DNA of 64,000 nucleotides from Benzoatithermus sp963720725. GTDB lineage: Bacteria; Pseudomonadota; Alphaproteobacteria; Geminicoccales; Geminicoccaceae. Location of the stretch: positions 248,001-312,000 of the forward strand of contig CAVRGN010000011.1 in assembly GCA_963720725.1 (NCBI GenBank), written 5' to 3'. Under the pieces are notes generated by a model that saw nothing but the letters and a program-made list of their open reading frames with translations, had not been told where the DNA came from and made no database searches. Below are positions 35,314 through 44,707 of the stretch, piece by piece. The first letter of the stretch is position 1; every line of letters starts with the position of its first letter. Made by a program: the position numbers and the translations under genes.

Positions 35314-36527
35314 GTTTCCTCAGCGGCGCTGCGGATCTTGATTTCGGATTCGAGCGTGCGGTGCACCGGGCAGCGGCCGGCGATCTCCAGCAGTCGCGCA
35401 CGCTGCTCGGCGTCAAGGGGCCCCTCGAGGGCGATGCGCTTTTCGATCTGGTCGATGTGCACGTCGCCTTTCAATTCGCAGTCGGCGCAGTCGCTGGCAT
35501 GGATCCTGCCGTGCCAAAGACGCACGCGAACCCGGTCCAACGGCCAGTGCTTGCGCTCGGCGTAGAGCCGGACCGTCATGGACGAGCAGGCGCCGAGAGC
35601 CGCGAGCAACAGGTCATAGGGCCCGAAGCCGGAATTCATCCCGCCGACGGCTTCGGGCTCGTCGGCGATGAGCGTGTGCGTACCTGCGGTGACGCGCTGC
35701 TGGAACCGTCCGTTGCCGGTCTCCTCGACGGTCACCGACCCGGTCTCGGCCGATGCCGTTGGCGACGGTTCGCCGACATATCGCGACGCCCATGCCGCCA
35801 GCACCCGCGCGGCGTAGGCCGCGTCGTCGCGCCGGCTCAACAGGTGATCGGCGGAATCCAGGGACACGAAGCTCTTGGGGTGGCGGGCGGTGGCGAAGAT
35901 CTCGGACGCGTTCTCGATCCCCACTACCTCGTCGCGTGGCGCATGCATCACGAGCAGGGCGCGATCGAGCAACTCGATCCGCCGTCGCTGATCCTGTCCG
36001 GCGAGATCGCGGACCAGATCGCGGCCGACCTCGAAGCGGCGGCCGGCGATGGATACCTCCGCCCGGCCGTGCGCCTCGATCGCCGGCAGGGCGCTCTCGA
36101 ACAGCCGCAGCGCGTGCTGGGTATCGAATGGGGCGGCGATGGTGGCGACCGCGACCGCCTCCGGCACCCGCTCGGCCGCAGCCAAGATCGCTGCACCGCC
36201 GAGGCTGTGGCCGATCAGGAGCTTCGGCGCCGCATGGGTTCGGCGCAGCGCGTCGGCCGCCCTGACCAGGTCCGCGACATTGGAAGTGAAGGTGGAGCGC
36301 GCGAATTCGCCGCCGCTGGCGCCGAGGCCGGTGAAATCGAAGCGCAAGGTTGCGATGCCCAGCGCGGCCAGACTGCGCGCCAGCTGCGCCGCCGCCTTGA
36401 CGTCCTTGCCGCAGGTGAAGCAGTGGGCGAACAACGCATAGGCCGCGGGCTCCCCGTCCGGGAGCTGCAACAGCCCCGCCAGATGCGCGCCATCCTCGCC
36501 GGTGAAATCGAACCGCTCGCCCCGCAT
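35310..36527 (-). CDS. Bifunctional alpha/beta hydrolase-OsmC family protein
   Basis: A 405-residue natural fusion. Residues 1-255 are a serine hydrolase with the nucleophile elbow IGHSLGGAA, an acid/oxyanion region around LFAHCFTCGKD and a final His in SADHLLSRRDD. Residues 265-405 form an OsmC peroxidase-like domain with the two redox cysteines in LLAALGACSSMTVRLYAE and GRCPVHRTLE. OsmC proteins reduce organic hydroperoxides using thiols. This fused form is known in proteobacteria; its physiological substrate is unclear. The ATG at 36527 was chosen because MRGERFDFTG begins the hydrolase fold and GGCGAGG precedes it. Confidence 0.9.
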   Translation of the reverse strand: MRGERFDFTGEDGAHLAGLLQLPDGEPAAYALFAHCFTCGKDVKAAAQLARSLAALGIATLRFDFTGLGASGGEFARSTFTSNVADLVRAADALRRTHAAPKLLIGHSLGGAAILAAAERVPEAVAVATIAAPFDTQHALRLFESALPAIEAHGRAEVSIAGRRFEVGRDLVRDLAGQDQRRRIELLDRALLVMHAPRDEVVGIENASEIFATARHPKSFVSLDSADHLLSRRDDAAYAARVLAAWASRYVGEPSPTASAETGSVTVEETGNGRFQQRVTAGTHTLIADEPEAVGGMNSGFGPYDLLLAALGACSSMTVRLYAERKHWPLDRVRVRLWHGRIHASDCADCELKGDVHIDQIEKRIALEGPLDAEQRARLLEIAGRCPVHRTLESEIKIRSAAEET

Positions 36528-36588
36528 CGCAAACCTCGCCTGGGAAATCCGTATCGGGAACTGCGGGGTGCAGGTACGGCGACGCCGC

Positions 36589-37341
36589 TCAGTCCGCAAC
36601 CATGCTGCCGCCAGTCGTGATCAAGGCGACCAGATCCTCGTGGCCGGTCGCCCGGCGCTCCCTGACCCCGACAACGCCTCCCTGATGCAGCACCACCATG
36701 CGATCCGCTACCTCCAGAGCATGCAGGACATTGTGGGTGATGACGATGACGGCCACTCCGCGTCGCTTGACCTGCTCGATCAGCTCGAGCCCGCGGCGGG
36801 TCTGGGTCACGCCCAGCGCAGCGAACGGCTCGTCGAGCAGGACCAGGCGGCCACCCCAGTGGACGAAGCGAGCGAGTTCGATGGCCTGACGCTGGCCGCC
36901 CGACAGCGTGTCGACGCGGGCGCGCAGGGAGGGGATGCGCGTGCCGAGATCGTGCAAGGCCTTGGCCGTCTCCGCCTCCATGGCCTGCTCGCGCAGCCAG
37001 CGCAGGCCGGCGACGCGGGTGAACAGCTCGCGCCCCATGAAGAAGTTGGCGACCACGTCGACGTTCGGGCACAAGGACAGATCCTGGTAGACCGTCTCGA
37101 TGCCGGCGGCCTTCGCGTCGGCGGGGCTGGCGAACGCGACCTCCCGGCCCTCCATGACGAGGCATCCGCCACTGGGCGGCTGCGCTCCGGCGATGATCTT
37201 GATCAGCGAGGACTTGCCGGCGCCATTGTCGCCCAGCAGCGCCAACACCTCGCCGGCATGGACGTCGAAGCTCACATCGCGCAGCGCCTGGATGGCGCCA
37301 TAGCGCTTGGCCACGTTGCGGACGGCGAGCAGCGGCGCCAT
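36589..37341 (-). CDS. Sugar-type ABC transporter ATP-binding protein (single domain, FrcA-like)
   Basis: A 250-residue ATPase with Walker A (GDNGAGKSS), a Q-loop segment (VYQDLSLCPNVDV), signature LSGGQRQAIELAR, Walker B (LVLLDEPFAALG) and the H-loop (VIVITHNVLHA). The single-domain length and segments such as YGAIQALRDVSFDVHAGEV match the ATPase of fructose/ribose-type (CUT2) importers. No cognate sugar permease or binding protein is adjacent. The start overlaps the stop of the SelA-like gene by one base (TGATG), so it belongs to the amino acid ABC/SelA-like operon. Confidence 0.88.
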   Translation of the reverse strand: MAPLLAVRNVAKRYGAIQALRDVSFDVHAGEVLALLGDNGAGKSSLIKIIAGAQPPSGGCLVMEGREVAFASPADAKAAGIETVYQDLSLCPNVDVVANFFMGRELFTRVAGLRWLREQAMEAETAKALHDLGTRIPSLRARVDTLSGGQRQAIELARFVHWGGRLVLLDEPFAALGVTQTRRGLELIEQVKRRGVAVIVITHNVLHALEVADRMVVLHQGGVVGVRERRATGHEDLVALITTGGSMVAD

Positions 37342-38540
37342 CAGTCCGGCCAAGCCAGCAGGCGCTGCTGCGCGCGGTCCCGCAGCTCCTTCAGCGTGGG
37401 CGAAGGCTGGCCGCGAATCGCCTCGGCCGTCCGCGCCACGGCTTCGGCCACCAGTTCGGCCTCCCCGGGGTGAAGGTTGCAGGGGTCGAGATAGAAGCGG
37501 CCATGCTCGACCTCGTGGTCGCGGACGATCACCGGCGGGTCGCCTGCCGCCAATGCCGCGGCCAATGCCCAGGCCGTGGAGCCGGACGCGGCCGGATCGA
37601 CGCGAACCTCCAGCCGGTCCAGCGGGTTGCCGGTCGGGTCGGCCACGATGGCGACCTCCAGGCCCGGCAAGCGGCCGAGGCACTCCAGCCAGAGCTCGAG
37701 ATGATCGCGCTCGAAGCCGCGGACGGCGGCGTGGTCGCGCTGCATCCAGGCCTCCAGCGCCGCCATCGCCCCGGCGATGCTCTCCTTGCCGACCTTCATG
37801 CCGCGGCCGATGCCCCCGTTCTGCAGATAGGCCGCGCGCACGAGGTCCTTGCGGCCGGCGACGATGCCGGCGGTGGGGCCGCCCAGAAACTTGTGGGCGC
37901 TGTAGACCGCGATATCGGCGCCCGCGTTCAGGAAGCCCTTGAGATCATATTCGGACGCGACGTCGGCGATGACCGGGACGCCATGCGCACGGCAGACTGC
38001 GCAGAACTCCGGCAGCGGGATCTGGCCGAAGCCCACGGCGTGGTGCGACACGACATAGACCGCGGCGGCCGTGCGCGGACCGATCGTGCCCTCGAGATGA
38101 TAGGGCCGCGCATAGGTGGCGGTTCCGACAGGCGTCACCCTTGCGCCGGCGAGCCGGATCGCCTGCTCGACCGGCGCGCCGTAGTAGACCATGTGGCCGG
38201 TCTGGATGACGACCTCGTCGCGCTCCAGTCCGGTCGTGTCGGGCAGCCGCTCGATGTGCGCGATGCTGGCTCCGGTCATGCAGCCGGCTACCGAGATGGT
38301 GATGCCGGCCGAGGCCGAGGCGGTGACGGTGCCGGCCTCGGCACCGCAGGCGCGCGCGATCACCGCCGAAGCCTTCCGGTGCAGATCACCGATCTCGACG
38401 AATTCGGTGAGGATCCGGCCCACGGTCTCGACCGCCTCGGGCACCACGATCGAAGCTCCGAGCGACGTCATCGTGCCCGAGACGTTGATCACGCGCCGCA
38501 GACCGAGGTCGGGGCGGATGTCGGGGCGATTGGACAACAT
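37341..38540 (-). CDS. SelA-like PLP-dependent enzyme (aminotransferase class V fold)
   Basis: A 399-residue PLP enzyme related to L-seryl-tRNA(Sec) selenium transferase and to D-glucosaminate-6-phosphate ammonia-lyase (DgaE). The N-terminal block VINVSGTMTSLGAS is family specific. The aspartate that contacts PLP lies in IADVASEYDL, and the Schiff-base lysine is K217 in YSAHKFLGGPTAG. It lacks the extended N-terminal domain of true SelA, and no selenocysteine genes are present, so a lyase or racemase-like activity on an amino acid or amino sugar acid is more likely. It sits between a polar amino acid ABC transporter and a sugar-type ATPase, which fits catabolism of an imported amino compound. 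Confidence 0.85.
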   Translation of the reverse strand: MLSNRPDIRPDLGLRRVINVSGTMTSLGASIVVPEAVETVGRILTEFVEIGDLHRKASAVIARACGAEAGTVTASASAGITISVAGCMTGASIAHIERLPDTTGLERDEVVIQTGHMVYYGAPVEQAIRLAGARVTPVGTATYARPYHLEGTIGPRTAAAVYVVSHHAVGFGQIPLPEFCAVCRAHGVPVIADVASEYDLKGFLNAGADIAVYSAHKFLGGPTAGIVAGRKDLVRAAYLQNGGIGRGMKVGKESIAGAMAALEAWMQRDHAAVRGFERDHLELWLECLGRLPGLEVAIVADPTGNPLDRLEVRVDPAASGSTAWALAAALAAGDPPVIVRDHEVEHGRFYLDPCNLHPGEAELVAEAVARTAEAIRGQPSPTLKELRDRAQQRLLAWPD

Positions 38541-38546
38541 GGCCGG

Positions 38547-39353
38547 TCAGTCCTGATCGGATCGGGTGCGGCCGAGTCGGGCCTGGCCGAAGCGGGCGAG
38601 AAAAGCGGTCAGGCGCTCGGGCTGAGGGCCGTCGAAGATCTCCGTCGGCGTGCCGTTGGCGGTGATCCGTCCGCCGTCCATGAACACCACGCGATCGCTG
38701 ATCTCGTGGGCGAAGCTCATCTCGTGCGTGACCACGACCATGGTCATTCCCTCCTCGGCCAGCTGCTGCACCACCGCCAGCACCTCGCCGACCAGCTCCG
38801 GATCAAGGGCGGAGGTAATCTCGTCGAGCAGGAGGACCTTGGGCTCCATGGCGACCGCGCGCGCGATGCCCACCCGCTGCTGCTGGCCGCCCGAGAGCTG
38901 GGACGGCAGGCTGTCGAGCTTGTGGGCCAGGCCGACCCGGCCGAGCCAGAGCTCGGCGATGCTGCGGGCTTCGGCCTTGGGCAGCCGCCGCACCTTGGTC
39001 AGCCCGAGCATGACGTTCTCGACCGCACTCAGGTGCGGGAAAAGGTAGAACATCTGGAAGACCATGCCGGTCTGGGCCCGGATCGGCGCCAGTTCGCGTT
39101 CGGACCGCCGCCGGCGCCCGGCGCCCTCGCTGGCGCGATAGCCGACCTCCGTGCCATCCAACCGGATGCTGCCCTCGTCGTAGAGCTCGAGCAGGTTGAT
39201 GCAGCGCAGGAGCGTGGTCTTGCCGCTGCCCGAGGGGCCGATGATGGTCACCACCTCGCCCCGGTTCACGTCGAGATCGACGCCCTGGAGCACGCGGTGG
39301 TCGCCGAACGACTTGCCGAGGCCGCGAATCCGGACGACGGGGGCGGCGGTCAT
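38547..39353 (-). CDS. Polar amino acid ABC transporter ATP-binding protein
   Basis: A 268-residue ATPase of the GlnQ/HisP/ArtP type. Walker A is GPSGSGKTT, the Q-loop reads VFQMFYLFPHLS, the signature is LSGGQQQRVGIAR, and Walker B is VLLLDEITSALDPE. It has a small arginine-rich insertion (GAGRRRRSERE) after the first beta strands. The ATG overlaps the stop of the downstream-facing permease (ATGA). It powers import through the two permeases encoded next to it. Confidence 0.93.
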   Translation of the reverse strand: MTAAPVVRIRGLGKSFGDHRVLQGVDLDVNRGEVVTIIGPSGSGKTTLLRCINLLELYDEGSIRLDGTEVGYRASEGAGRRRRSERELAPIRAQTGMVFQMFYLFPHLSAVENVMLGLTKVRRLPKAEARSIAELWLGRVGLAHKLDSLPSQLSGGQQQRVGIARAVAMEPKVLLLDEITSALDPELVGEVLAVVQQLAEEGMTMVVVTHEMSFAHEISDRVVFMDGGRITANGTPTEIFDGPQPERLTAFLARFGQARLGRTRSDQD

Positions 39354-39997
39354 TCGCGCACGTAGGCGAAGCGCTGCTCGAGCCGCCGCGACAGGCTCGA
39401 CAGGCTGTAGTTGATGGCGAAGTAGATCGCGGCCCCCAGCAGATAGAGGGGCATCGGCTCGTAGACCCGGCCGATCACCTGCTGGATCGCCAGCATCAGG
39501 TCGACCACGCCCACCAGCGAGACCAGGGCGCTGCCCTTCACGGCGTCGGTGACGGTGTTGATCCAGGGCGGCAGGAAGCGCCGCAGGGCCTGCGGGAAGA
39601 TGACGTGGAGCAGTCGCTGGCCGAAGCCGAGCCCGATCGCCTTGCCCGCCTCCATCTGGCCGTGATGGATCGACTGGATCGCACCGCGCGTGGTCTCGAT
39701 CACCTGGGCGGTCGTGAACATGGTGAGCGCCGCCACGGCAGCCGTCAGGTTGGACAGGTTCACCTTCAGCGCGGGCAGGCCATAGTAGACGGCGAAGATC
39801 AGGATCAGCACCGGGATCCCGCGGATGATGTCGCTGTAGGCGCGAACGAGCAGGCGCAGCGGCAACGGGCCGTAGGTCAGAGCCACGCCCAGGAGCACGC
39901 CGGCGGCCAGCGAGAGGAGGACGACCAATGCTGAGACCTGCAGCGTGATGGCGAGGCCCTTGGTGACGAACGGCAGGGATTGGATCACCAGATCCAT
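39350..39997 (-). CDS. Polar amino acid ABC transporter permease (HisM/GlnP type)
   Basis: A 215-residue inner-membrane protein with about five helices. The ATPase-contacting EAA loop is visible as EAGKAIGLGFGQRLLHVIFP. The N-terminal part (TLQVSALVVLLSLAAGVLLG) and YSDIIRGIPVLILIF are typical of the HEAT permease family. It pairs with the neighbouring permease to form the membrane channel of the importer. Confidence 0.92.
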   Translation of the reverse strand: MDLVIQSLPFVTKGLAITLQVSALVVLLSLAAGVLLGVALTYGPLPLRLLVRAYSDIIRGIPVLILIFAVYYGLPALKVNLSNLTAAVAALTMFTTAQVIETTRGAIQSIHHGQMEAGKAIGLGFGQRLLHVIFPQALRRFLPPWINTVTDAVKGSALVSLVGVVDLMLAIQQVIGRVYEPMPLYLLGAAIYFAINYSLSSLSRRLEQRFAYVRE

Positions 39998-40000
39998 GGC

Positions 40001-40666
40001 TCAGCGCCCGACGCCATAGCGATGCTCGAGCCGGCGTAGCAGGAACAGGATGGTGTACCCGGTCACCAGGTACATGGGCGTCACCACCGCGTAGACCTCG
40101 ACGAAGCGAAAGGTGCTGAAGTTGATCCACTGCGCGCCGTAGGCCAGCTCCGGCACGGCGATGACGCTGGCGACCGAGGTGTCCTTGAACAGCGAGACGA
40201 AGGTGTTGCTCAAGGAGGGCAGCACCACGCGGAACATGGTCGGCAGGCGGATGTGGAGCAGGCGCTGGAACGGCGTCAGGCCGATCGCCTTGCCGGCGTC
40301 GATCAGCCCGCGCGGGACCGCGTCGAGCCCGGAGCGGAACACCTCGATCAGGTAGGCGCCGGCATAGACCGAGAGCGTGATGAGGAAGGATTCCGTCGGT
40401 CCGTACTTGAACCCGCCGACGCTCGGTACCCCGTAGAAGACGAGATAGACGAGCAGCAGCAAAGGGACGTTGCGGATGAACTCGACATAGGCAGTGACCA
40501 GCGGGCGGAGGCGGCGCGGCCCGTCGACATAGAGCAGCGCACCGGCGAGCCCGATCAGGATACCCAGCGCAATGCAGGCGACCGCGAGCTCCAGGCTGAG
40601 GACGAGCCCCCAGGAGAGCTTGTCGAAGTACTTCCAGATGAAGTTGAAATTGACGTGGTAGGTCAT
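40001..40666 (-). CDS. Polar amino acid ABC transporter permease (second subunit)
   Basis: A 221-residue inner-membrane protein of the same family as its neighbour. The segments VEFIRNVPLLLLVYLVFYG and DAGKAIGLTPFQRLLHIRLP (EAA loop) are typical. Start ATG at 40666. The two permeases are separated by 3 bases, consistent with one operon and a heterodimeric channel. Confidence 0.92.
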   Translation of the reverse strand: MTYHVNFNFIWKYFDKLSWGLVLSLELAVACIALGILIGLAGALLYVDGPRRLRPLVTAYVEFIRNVPLLLLVYLVFYGVPSVGGFKYGPTESFLITLSVYAGAYLIEVFRSGLDAVPRGLIDAGKAIGLTPFQRLLHIRLPTMFRVVLPSLSNTFVSLFKDTSVASVIAVPELAYGAQWINFSTFRFVEVYAVVTPMYLVTGYTILFLLRRLEHRYGVGR

Positions 40667-40709
40667 CCGGCGACGTCGACCGCGGCTCGCGAGGGCTCGT
40701 CCGGGCGGC

Positions 40710-41591
40710 TCAGAATGGCGGCAGCCCCGGCTCACGTGCCGGCGGCTTCAGTCCGAAGAAGTCGGCAATCGCTTGGTCGAAGATCTCGTTCTGATGGCCG
40801 AACATTGCGACGTTCCAGGTCGTGTCGACGAAGTGCAGCCAATCAGGATCGCCCTGCCGAACGGCCGCGCTGTAGAGCTGGCTAGACCAGTGCTTGCCAC
40901 TGTCCGCGTATTTGTCCGGCTGCCGCTTTGCCATCCACGCGACCGTTGAAAGATCGACCGCTGCCGCGTCGACCCGATCAGCCTCCAACGCTTGGATGAC
41001 ATTGGCCTGGGTGTCGATCTGCAACACCTCCGCCTGCGGAAGCACCATATGAACCAACTGCTCGGCGTAGACATTCTGCAAGACCGATACTTTGGTGTTC
41101 CCACCGCCGGCCTCGAGCGCCGCGAAAGCCTCAGTGGGGCTGCCCGGCTTGGTCAGGAGAGCCACACCTTCGATATAGTAGGGACGGGTGAACGCAACCA
41201 GCTGTGCCCGGCCTGCCTGCACCGTCATGAACTGGATGGTGATGTCGACCTTGCCGGTGGCGATGTTCGGGATACGCGCCGCCGGATCCTGCAGCACGAA
41301 CTCGATCTTGGTCTCGTCGTCGAACAGGCCCTTGGCCAGGATCCGGGCCATGGCGATGTCCATGCCGGTGAGCTGGCCCTGCTCGTCCTCGAAGTGCCAG
41401 GGCGCGTTGGTCGAGCCGGTGCCGACGATCAGGTTGCCACGGTCGAGCACCGTGCGCAGCAGGCTGTCGCCGGCGGCCTGGGCATAGGCACTGCGCGGAT
41501 CGACCAGGCTGGCCGCAGCGACGAGGCCACCTGCCATGCCGACACCCCCGGCACCGATCGCCGCTCGCCGACTATGCGTGCCGTCCTTCAT
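40710..41591 (-). CDS. Polar amino acid ABC transporter substrate-binding protein (SBP_bac_3), probable Tat signal
   Basis: A 293-residue periplasmic binding protein. The N-terminus has a twin-arginine-like motif (HSRRAAIGAGG) before a hydrophobic stretch ending SAYAQAAG, suggesting Tat export. The family 3 fold is shown by RGNLIVGTGSTNAPWHF, LTGMDIAMARILAKGLF and KVDITIQFMTVQ. The ATG at 41591 has GGGGGAA upstream. It is the first gene of the operon. The ligand-binding site is not specific enough to name an amino acid; an acidic or amino-sugar-derived compound is possible given the SelA-like gene downstream. Confidence 0.9.
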   Translation of the reverse strand: MKDGTHSRRAAIGAGGVGMAGGLVAAASLVDPRSAYAQAAGDSLLRTVLDRGNLIVGTGSTNAPWHFEDEQGQLTGMDIAMARILAKGLFDDETKIEFVLQDPAARIPNIATGKVDITIQFMTVQAGRAQLVAFTRPYYIEGVALLTKPGSPTEAFAALEAGGGNTKVSVLQNVYAEQLVHMVLPQAEVLQIDTQANVIQALEADRVDAAAVDLSTVAWMAKRQPDKYADSGKHWSSQLYSAAVRQGDPDWLHFVDTTWNVAMFGHQNEIFDQAIADFFGLKPPAREPGLPPF

Positions 41592-41660
41592 CGCGCTTCC
41601 CCCGGGCATGTTTGTTGGTCCGGTCATCATGCCGAAACCGGAGGACGATGCAAGGCGGGC

Positions 41661-42332
41661 TCACAGCCCCAGCTGCCTGACCCGCTCCCGGGTCAGGCCG
41701 ACGCGGCAGGCTTGGTAGAGGTCGGTGGAGCGCTGCGGATCGGCGTCGCGCTGGCGATCGCATTCAGCGTCGCGGTAGACGCGCCAGGCACCGATGCTGG
41801 TCGCCGCCGGCTCCTCGACCTCCGCCCGCTTGGATCGGGGGCCGCCCGACCGAGCCCGGATCACGGCCTTGGCCTCGGCTTCCGCGAGCCCCCGCTCGGC
41901 GGCCCGCAGGAGGTCGCTGAGGCAGGCGAGGCGTGAGGAATCGGGCGGCGTGTCGGCACATTCGGCAAGGATGGTGGTGCCGCTGTGCAGCGTCACGTCG
42001 ACGAACACCGCCTCGCCCGACGGCGCGATCAGGCACAGATAGGACAGATCGCTGCTGCCGCTGTCCGACTGCCGCGCGGTGCCGTGCCCGGCGACCACGA
42101 GCGCCAGAGGCTGGCGGCCCACCGACGCGTTCCGGCGTTCGATCCGGCTGGTCGCCGCCGGTTCCAGCACCAGCGTGCCGAAGGCCGGATTCTTGGCCCG
42201 CAGCGCCTGTGCCGTCGGCGCCTCGCACACCTCGACCGCGGCCTCCGGGGTAAGGTTCACGGGCGGCGGAACGCAGCCCGACAGGAGGAACCCGGAAACG
42301 GCCAGCAATGGCCAGAGGCGTGCTACCTGCAT
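41661..42332 (-). CDS. Lipoprotein with C-terminal LprI/DUF1311-like domain
   Basis: A 223-residue protein with a lipoprotein signal (LLAVSGFLLSGC, lipobox LSGC) that should anchor it to a membrane on the periplasmic side. The middle domain (FGTLVLEPAATSRIERR to SYLCLIAPSGEAVFVDV) is unknown. The last 45 residues (AWRVYRDAECDRQRD ... YQACRVGLTRERVRQL) match the lysozyme inhibitor LprI-type DUF1311 pattern with two cysteines. A role against lysozyme is only a possibility. It is 20 bases downstream of trmJ. Confidence 0.78.
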   Translation of the reverse strand: MQVARLWPLLAVSGFLLSGCVPPPVNLTPEAAVEVCEAPTAQALRAKNPAFGTLVLEPAATSRIERRNASVGRQPLALVVAGHGTARQSDSGSSDLSYLCLIAPSGEAVFVDVTLHSGTTILAECADTPPDSSRLACLSDLLRAAERGLAEAEAKAVIRARSGGPRSKRAEVEEPAATSIGAWRVYRDAECDRQRDADPQRSTDLYQACRVGLTRERVRQLGL

Positions 42333-42352
42333 CGGTCCTGCCGTCCCAGATC

Positions 42353-43108
42353 TCAACCATCGGTAGAGATCTTCTGCCTCGATTTGCGGCCGCCGACCAG
42401 ATCCTTGATGATCCCGCGCATCAGGTGGACCTCGGGCCCGGTCCATTGCCGCCGTTCCAGCATGACGGTGACGGTCCGGATCAGGCTGGCACGGCGCTCC
42501 TCGGCGCGGAAGAAGTTCACCGCGTCCAGCTCGCGCACCAGATGCGCGACCAGCCCGGCCAGCTCGGCCTTGGTCGCGGCCGAGCCCGCCTGCGCCGCCA
42601 CCGCGACCCTCTCGCCCGCAGTCTGCCGGAACCATGCGTAGCCGAACAGGAGGACGGCCTGCGCCAGGTTCAGCGAGGCGAAGGACGGGTTGACCGGATA
42701 GGAGATCAGCGCGTCCGCCAGCAGGAGCTCGTCGTTGGTGAGGCCGGTCCGCTCGGGGCCGAACACGATCCCGACCCGGCGACCTTCGGCGAGCAGGCCC
42801 AGGGCACCGGCCGCGGCCGCTTCCGCGCCCAGGACCGGCTTGGCGAACTCGCGCGACCGGGCGGTGGTGGCCAGCGTGTGGTGGAGATCGGCCGTGGCGG
42901 CGTCCAGGCTCGGAAAGACCACGACTCGGTTCAGCACGTCCACGGCACCGGACGCCGCCACCACCGCCTTGGCGTTGGGCCAGCCGCATTGCGGCGCCAC
43001 CAGCCGCATCTCGGTCAAGCCGAAGTTCAGCATGGCCCGGGCCGCGGTGCCGACATTCTCACCCATCTGGGTGCGGCAGAGGATGACCGCAGGGGCCGGC
43101 CCGGTCAT
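42353..43108 (-). CDS. trmJ: tRNA (cytidine/uridine-2'-O-)-methyltransferase TrmJ-like
   Basis: A 251-residue SPOUT-class RNA methyltransferase using S-adenosylmethionine. Motif 1 is QMGENVGTAARAMLNFG, motif 2 is VGIVFGPERTGLTNDEL, and motif 3 is PSFASLNLAQAVLLFGYAW. The C-terminal helical extension (VARHLVRELDAVNFFRAEER-like region, residues of about 195-245) is that of TrmJ. The enzyme methylates position 32 of several tRNAs. The start overlaps the cimA stop by four bases. Confidence 0.9.
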   Translation of the reverse strand: MTGPAPAVILCRTQMGENVGTAARAMLNFGLTEMRLVAPQCGWPNAKAVVAASGAVDVLNRVVVFPSLDAATADLHHTLATTARSREFAKPVLGAEAAAAGALGLLAEGRRVGIVFGPERTGLTNDELLLADALISYPVNPSFASLNLAQAVLLFGYAWFRQTAGERVAVAAQAGSAATKAELAGLVAHLVRELDAVNFFRAEERRASLIRTVTVMLERRQWTGPEVHLMRGIIKDLVGGRKSRQKISTDG

Positions 43109-44707
43109 CCGCCCGGCGCTCGCGCCCCGTCGATGAACAGCTGGTAGGTGATGGCGTCGTGGAGCGCCGCGTAGGAGGCGTCGATGATGTTGCCCGAGAC
43201 GCCGACGGTCTGCCAGACACGGCCCTCGCCGTCGCCGCTCTCGATGACGACCCGGGTGACGGCGGCGGTACCCTGCTCGGGTGCCAGGATCCGGACCTTG
43301 TAGTCCAAGAGCTGCATGCGCTCGAGCGTGGGGTAGGTTTCCGCCAGCGCCTGCCGTAGCGCGTGGTCGAGGGCGTTCACCGGCCCGTTGCCCTCGGCGA
43401 CGGTGTAGAAGTTGTTGCCCTTGACCGAGACCTTGATCGTGGCCTCGGAGGTGGTGACCAGCTCGCCCTTGGCGTTGAACCGGCGCTCGTCGATCACCCG
43501 GAAGCTCAACAGCTCGAAATAGTCGGGCACCTGCCCAAGCGCGCGACGGACCAGCACCTCGAAGCTGGCGGTGGCGCCGTCATAGACCCAGCCCTTGGCC
43601 TCGCGCCCCTTGATCAGCGCCAGGAGCTCGGCGGTCTGCTCGGGATCGGGATCGACGTCGAGGCCCATCTCGGCGAAGCGGAACAGGAGATTGGCGCGGC
43701 CGGCCTGGTCGGAAACCAGGACGTCGCGCGCATTGCCGACCAAGGCGGGATCGATGTGCTCGTAGAAGGCGGGGCTCTTGGCCACCGCCGAGGCGTGCAG
43801 GCCTGCCTTGTGGGCGAAGGCCGAGGCGCCGACATAGGCGGCGTGGCGGTCGGGGGTACGGTTCAGGCGCTCGTCGAAGGTGCGCGACAGCTGGGTCAGA
43901 TGGCGCAAGCCGGCGTCGCTCGACGCCGATCTCGTAGCCCAGCTTCAGCTTCAGGGTCGGGATCAGGCTGACCAGGTTGGCGTTGCCGCAGCGCTCGCCC
44001 AGACCGTTCAGCGTGCCCTGCACCTGCCGTGCGCCGGCGCGGATGGCGGCCAGGCTGTTGGCGATCGCGTTTTCGGTGTCGTCGTGGGTGTGGATGCCCA
44101 GCCGATCGCCGGGGATCCTCTCGGCGATGCGGGCTACTATGGACTCCACCTCGTGCGGCAGCGCGCCGCCATTGGTGTCGCACAGCACGATCCAGCGGGC
44201 ACCGGCCTCTAGCGCGGCTTCCAGGCAGGCCAGCGCGTACGCGCCATCGTCCTTGAACCCGTCGAAGAAATGCTCGGCGTCGAACATCACCTCCTCGGCG
44301 TGACGGCCGGCCTCGCGCAGCGAATCCGCGATCATGGTCAGGTTCTCGCCGCGGCTCACGCCGAGGGCACCCTCGGCCTGCCGGGCGGAACTCTTGCCGA
44401 CCAGCGTGATCACGGGCGCGCGCGCCTGGAACAGCGTCACGAGGCCCGGATCGTTGGCGGCACTGCGGCCCGAGCGGCGGGTCATGCCGAAGGCGCACAG
44501 CCGCGCCTGTTTCAGCTCTGGTGGATTCGCGAAAAACGCGTCGTCGGTCGGGTTGGCACCGGGCCAGCCGCCCTCGACATAGTCGATCCCGAGCGCGTCG
44601 AGCTCCCGCGCGATCCAGAGCTTGTCAGCGACCGAGAAGTCGACACCCTGGGTCTGCGCCCCGTCGCGCAGCGTGGTGTCGTAGAGCCAGATCCGCTCAC
44701 CGGTCAT
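43105..44707 (-). pseudogene. cimA: Citramalate synthase, frameshifted by one base
   Basis: Condenses acetyl-CoA and pyruvate to (R)-citramalate, a threonine-independent entry to isoleucine biosynthesis. The N-terminal TIM barrel starts IWLYDTTLRDGAQTQGVDFS and has LGIHTHDDTENAIANSLAA and GTLNGLGERCGNANLVSLIP. After GYEIGV the frame breaks; deleting the C at 43921 gives GVSDAGLRHLTQLSRTFDER and joins to the AAYVGASAFAHKAGLHASAV and regulatory LeuA-dimer parts. The repaired protein is about 533 residues, the CimA length; 2-isopropylmalate synthase is excluded by the CimA-specific DFFAN/ADKLWIARELD region. The start ATG overlaps the cysS stop. One extra base in a conserved gene suggests sequence error. 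Confidence 0.87.

Noticed and set aside
37341..38540. True selenocysteine synthase SelA
   Set aside because: It lacks the SelA N-terminal domain length, no selB, selC or selD is near, and the neighbourhood is a transporter operon.
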